From the NCBI RefSeq assembly GCF_036320965.1, contig NC_092270.1, positions 22,608,940 to 22,672,939 on the forward strand: 64,000 nucleotides of DNA, given 5' to 3'. This stretch comes from Panulirus ornatus. Lineage: Eukaryota > Arthropoda > Malacostraca > Decapoda > Palinuridae. This document shows, in pieces, positions 38,878 through 64,000 of this stretch. Below the pieces are notes generated by a model. That model was not told the origin of the DNA. It saw only the letters and a program-made list of their open reading frames with translations, and made no database searches. The translations under genes were made by a program, and so were the position numbers. Numbering within the stretch: position 1 is the stretch's first letter; each line of letters starts with the position of its first letter.

Positions 38878-39808
38878 CGCTCCTCACTGCTCCAGGTACT
38901 GTTGCATCACTGCCCCACGCTCCTCACTGCTCCAGGTACTGTTGCATTACTGCCCCACGCTCCTCACTGCTCTAGGTACTGTTGCATCACTGCCCCACGC
39001 TCCTCACTGCTCCAGGTACTGTTGCATCACTGCCCCACGCTCCTCACTGCTCCAGGTACTGTTGCATCACTGCCCCACGCTCCTCGCTGCTCCAGGTACT
39101 GTTGCATCACTGCCCCACGCTCCTCACTGCTCCAGGTACTGTTGCATCACTGCCCCACGCTCCTCACTGCTCCAGGTACTGTTGCATCACTGCCCCACGC
39201 TCCTCACTGCTCCAGGTACTGTTGCATCACTGCCCCACGCTCCTCACTGCTCCAGGTACTGTTGCATCACTGCCCCACGCTCCTCACTGCTCCAGGTACT
39301 GTTGCATCACTGCCCCACGCTCCTCACTGCTCTAGGTACTGTTGCATCACTGCCCCACGCTCCTCACTGCTCTAGGTACTGTTGCATCACTGCCCCACGC
39401 TCCTCACTGCTCCAGGTACTGTTGCATCACTGCCCCACGCTCCTCACTGCTCTAGGTACTGTTGCATCACTGCCCCACGCTCCTCACTGCTCCAGGTACT
39501 GTTGCATCACTGCCCCACGCTCCTCACTGCTCCAGGTACTGTTGCATCACTGCCCCACGCTCCTCACTGCTCCAGGTACTGTTGCATCACTGCCCCACGC
39601 TCCTCACTGCTCTAGGTACTGTTGCATCACTGCCCCACGCTCCTCACTGCTCCAGGTACTGTTGCATCACTGCCCCACGCTCCTCACTGCTCCAGGTACT
39701 GTTGCATCACTGCCCCACGCTCCTCACTGCTCTAGGTACTGTTGCATCACTGCCCCACGCTCCTCACTGCTCCAGGTACTGTTGCATCACTGCCCCACGC
39801 TCCTCTGC
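38878..39808. repeat. 40-bp minisatellite, about 23 copies
   Basis: The unit is TGCCCCACGCTCCTCACTGC followed by TCCAGGTACTGTTGCATCAC, almost identical between copies (CTC/CTT and GCTC changes only). Confidence 0.95.
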
Positions 39809-40318
39809 GGTAGGCACAGTTAGCTCACTGCTCTAGATGCTAGTGGATCACCGTTTCTTGTATTACTGGGTCACTGTTGCAGGTCAAGTTGACCCGCAGT
39901 GATCATCGTGTATCTGAGGTAAGACAAACTGCCAAACCAGCAAGCAGCAGACACCCCCCTCCCACGCTCCCTCCTCCTCCTGCCTTCCTCCACCTAACCT
40001 CATGACGTCATGTAAATATGAAGGATGACTCTTATTAGTAGTTAAAGTTCCCGTAATGACCAGTGAATGGTTGTTGACCTACTTCTGTACTGCTGCCCTG
40101 ACAGTGTTAACCCATTACTGTACTACTGCCATTACTGTACTATGGTCTATGTAACGCGTGGCCACGGCTAGGCCAATACCTGCAGACATCATGACATTAA
40201 CATGTTACAATGAAATTTCAGCACTGAACATACCTGCCTGGTGCCCAGCTGTCCCTGCCTGGTGACCTGCCTGGTGACCTGCCTGGTGATCACAGAGATT
40301 ACAGACGACAGTTGACCT
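39809..40318. other. Upstream region of the WD40 gene
   Basis: Presumptive promoter and 5' UTR. It ends in a short GACCTGCCTGGT repeat. No TATA box seen near the ATG at 40319. Confidence 0.4.
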
Positions 40319-61792
<21,474 letters not shown>

Positions 61793-63286
61793 TAACTTGT
61801 GACTCAGGCGACGGCTTCCTCAGCTGGTCCTCCTGACCTCAGCTCCTTAATAACACCCAGCCAGTTTGGACACGAAACACTTTGTTTTGCACTCATTACC
61901 TGCGACAACTCTTAATGTCATCTACTTTGATTCTCACATCCTCCTTTATCCTTTCTATTTGGCACCTTTCTTACTCTCCCGCCTCTCACTAATCTATCTC
62001 CCTCATCTCCTCACCTTGCCGACCCTACAGGCATGTTATGGTGGCACTCTCCCTCTGCGTCTTGTTCGACTATTCCGCTATAATTCATCCTTCATTTTGC
62101 TCATTACTAAGACATTGGACGCACATCACAATCGTCATCCTTTTGGTCTATGTATTTTTTGTTAAAGAGAGAATGACAAGTAGTCTTGACTAGAGAACCT
62201 AAACTTAATTTGGTTCCGACCAGTGTCATGATAATATCACTGGAGGAGGCCAGAGTTTGTTCTCAAGTACATCACTACGGCAACTGGTCAACGTCTTTGT
62301 ACTTGGATAAGTATTAAACGTTGTACATACACCAGTCACTCAATATAATAGTGTTAATGAGACTGTATATGGGATCTTGGAATTTGTCCTGCACATCCTG
62401 AAGCTGATTTTATTCCAGATTCTACTTGTATTACGTGGAAGAAGGTTCTCTGTACACAAGTGTACATAGTTACCTCATTAAAATAGTTGCCCTTAACAAC
62501 TAACGTTTTCTCTTATACCGTAATATTGTATTTGTCAGAGAAAACAGTTCATCATAGTTCATTTTCGATTCGGTAGAAATATCTAGTAAAGATATATATA
62601 CTCGTATACCTTTTACTTAATAAGATCACACCTTCAATTGTGTTAAATCTGAGTTGATATGAGAGTGATTGTTGGTGTAAATGTAGATATTTCCTTGAAC
62701 TCCAATAACAAGAGCAGAAATGCTGATAATTGAGTTGACAGGGGATGCAAATCTAAAGATTTCCCGGCTCTGTATTTCTGTGATTTAATGAAGTCTGTTG
62801 TAAACAGGTCTTAAGTTGTATCAAAAAATTTTAATGTATAGGAGGTTTAGAATATAACAACAACATTGAAACATCAGCCTGGAAGGGACATGCACAAGGC
62901 AGATTTTCTGTTAAGGACACACTTACCAGAGGGTAGAGGATGAGAGATGTTTGAGAATATAGATATCGTCTTTTCCTTCCCATCAGACCAGAGCGTCTTG
63001 GAGAAGATGAAAAGAAAAACAGCAAATGATGAGACAATGAGATTTGCTACCGGAAACCCTAATCTCTGGATGGCCTGAAACCAAAGATAACGTCCCTAAC
63101 CTGCTATGCCTTTATCATTGTTCAAGAGACGAGTTCTCGGCACAAAATGGTCAGGTATTTCAGGGAGATAGGATAGTCATATCTCATGCTTTGTGTACCA
63201 AGATTAAGAAGGCAATAAACTTGACTTATGTATAGGTGTAGAAGGCTATTTGAGGCGTGTAAGGCAATATTTATATTCTTTCTTTC
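61793..63286. other. 3' flank of the WD40 gene
   Basis: Presumed 3' UTR then intergenic sequence, AT-rich. An AATAAA lies at 63213, but this is far from the stop; no nearer canonical signal was noted. No further exon recognised on either strand. Confidence 0.4.
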
Positions 63287-63407
63287 TTTCGTACTATTCG
63301 CCATTTCCTGCATTAGCGGGGTAGCGTTATGAACAGAGGACTGGGCCTTAGAGGGAATGTCCTCACCTGGCCCCCTTCTCTGTTCCTTCTTTTGGAAAAA
63401 AAAAAAA
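63287..63407 (-). mobile_element. SINE-like element joined to a LINE
   Basis: Read on +: TTCGCCATTTCCTGCATTAG, CTCACCTGGCCCCCTTCTCT, TTCCTTCTTTTGGAAAAA. The A-run runs straight into the truncated 5' end of the next LINE. Confidence 0.78.
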
Positions 63408-64000
63408 AAAGGTGGTTTCAGAAGTGGTAGAGGATGTGTGGATCAGGTGTTTGCTTTGAAGAATGTATGTGAGAAGTACTTAGAAAAGCAAATGGATTTG
63501 TATGTAGCATTTATGGATCTGGAGAAGGCATATGATAGAGTTGATAGAGATGCTCTGTGGAAGGTATTAAGAATATATGGTGTGGGAGGCAAGTTGTTAG
63601 AAGCAGTGAAAAGTTTTTATCGAAGATGTAAGGCATGTGTACGTGTAGGAAGAGAGGAAAGTGAGTGCTTCTCAGTGAATGTAGGTTTGTGGCAGGGGTG
63701 TGTGATGTCTCCATGGTTGTTTAATTTGTTTATGGATGGGGTTGTTAGAGAGGTGAATGCAAGAGTTTTGGAAAGAGGGGCAAGTATGAAGTCAGTTGTG
63801 GATCAGAGAGCGTGGGAAGTGAGTCAGTTGTTGTTCGCTGATGATACAGCGCTGGTGGCTGATTCATGTGAGAAACTGCAAAAACTGGTCATTGAGTTTG
63901 GTAAAGTGTGTGAGAGAAAAAAAGTTAAGAGTAGATGTGAATAAGAGCAAGGTTATTAGGTACAGTAGGGTTGAGGGCCAAGTTAATTGGGAGGTAAGTT
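63408..64000 (+). mobile_element. LINE copy M14, cut by the right edge
   Basis: It starts GGFRSGRGCVDQVFALKNVC and carries motifs A, B (GLWQGCVMSPW, with R changed to W) and C (FADDTALVADS). A frameshift near 63925 (extra A in the AGAAAAAAAG run) follows. It continues beyond the window. Confidence 0.87.

Overview
The window is eukaryotic nuclear DNA. It is most likely from a crustacean, and probably a decapod. The grounds are spliced genes with GT-AG introns, a crustacean-trypsin-like S1 protease, a very high load of (TA)n, (CA)n and minisatellite arrays, and many copies of one LINE family whose tails carry the CTACCTCGCTAACGCGGGA core. The species call is inference. There is no prokaryotic gene organisation.

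Four protein-coding genes can be assembled by joining exons whose phases agree. (1) The last six exons of an ABHD12-like lysophosphatidylserine lipase lie on + at 2802-18823; its 5' exons are off the left edge. (2) A complete three-exon mitochondrial ribosomal protein L27 gene lies on - at 31196-22586 and encodes 160 aa. (3) A three-exon secreted trypsin-like serine protease lies on - at 37386-34623. It has an intact triad, but serines replace the usual glycines at chymotrypsin positions 193 and 226. (4) A twelve-exon EF-hand/WD40 protein of the WDR49/WDR64/WDY type lies on + at 40319-61792 and encodes 708 aa.

The rest is mostly repeats. A LINE family with an APE endonuclease and RT, tentatively RTE-like, has about a dozen copies. 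One is nearly intact over the RT (1-2085), and two sit head to head (5527-9322). LINE tail-only fragments and a short SINE-like family share the LINE 3' core. There are also remnants of a second RTE-like LINE, CR1-like and Jockey/I-like LINEs, and a Tc1/mariner transposase.

From 35 kb rightward the introns of the protease and WD40 genes are packed with minisatellites with periods of 14-53 bp. Several sit exactly on exon-intron junctions, so that each unit carries another copy of the splice site. In two cases (WD40 exon 1 donor, exon 9 acceptor) the period is a multiple of three and the units stay open in the gene's frame, so splice choice could change peptide copy number. This is the most unusual feature of the window.
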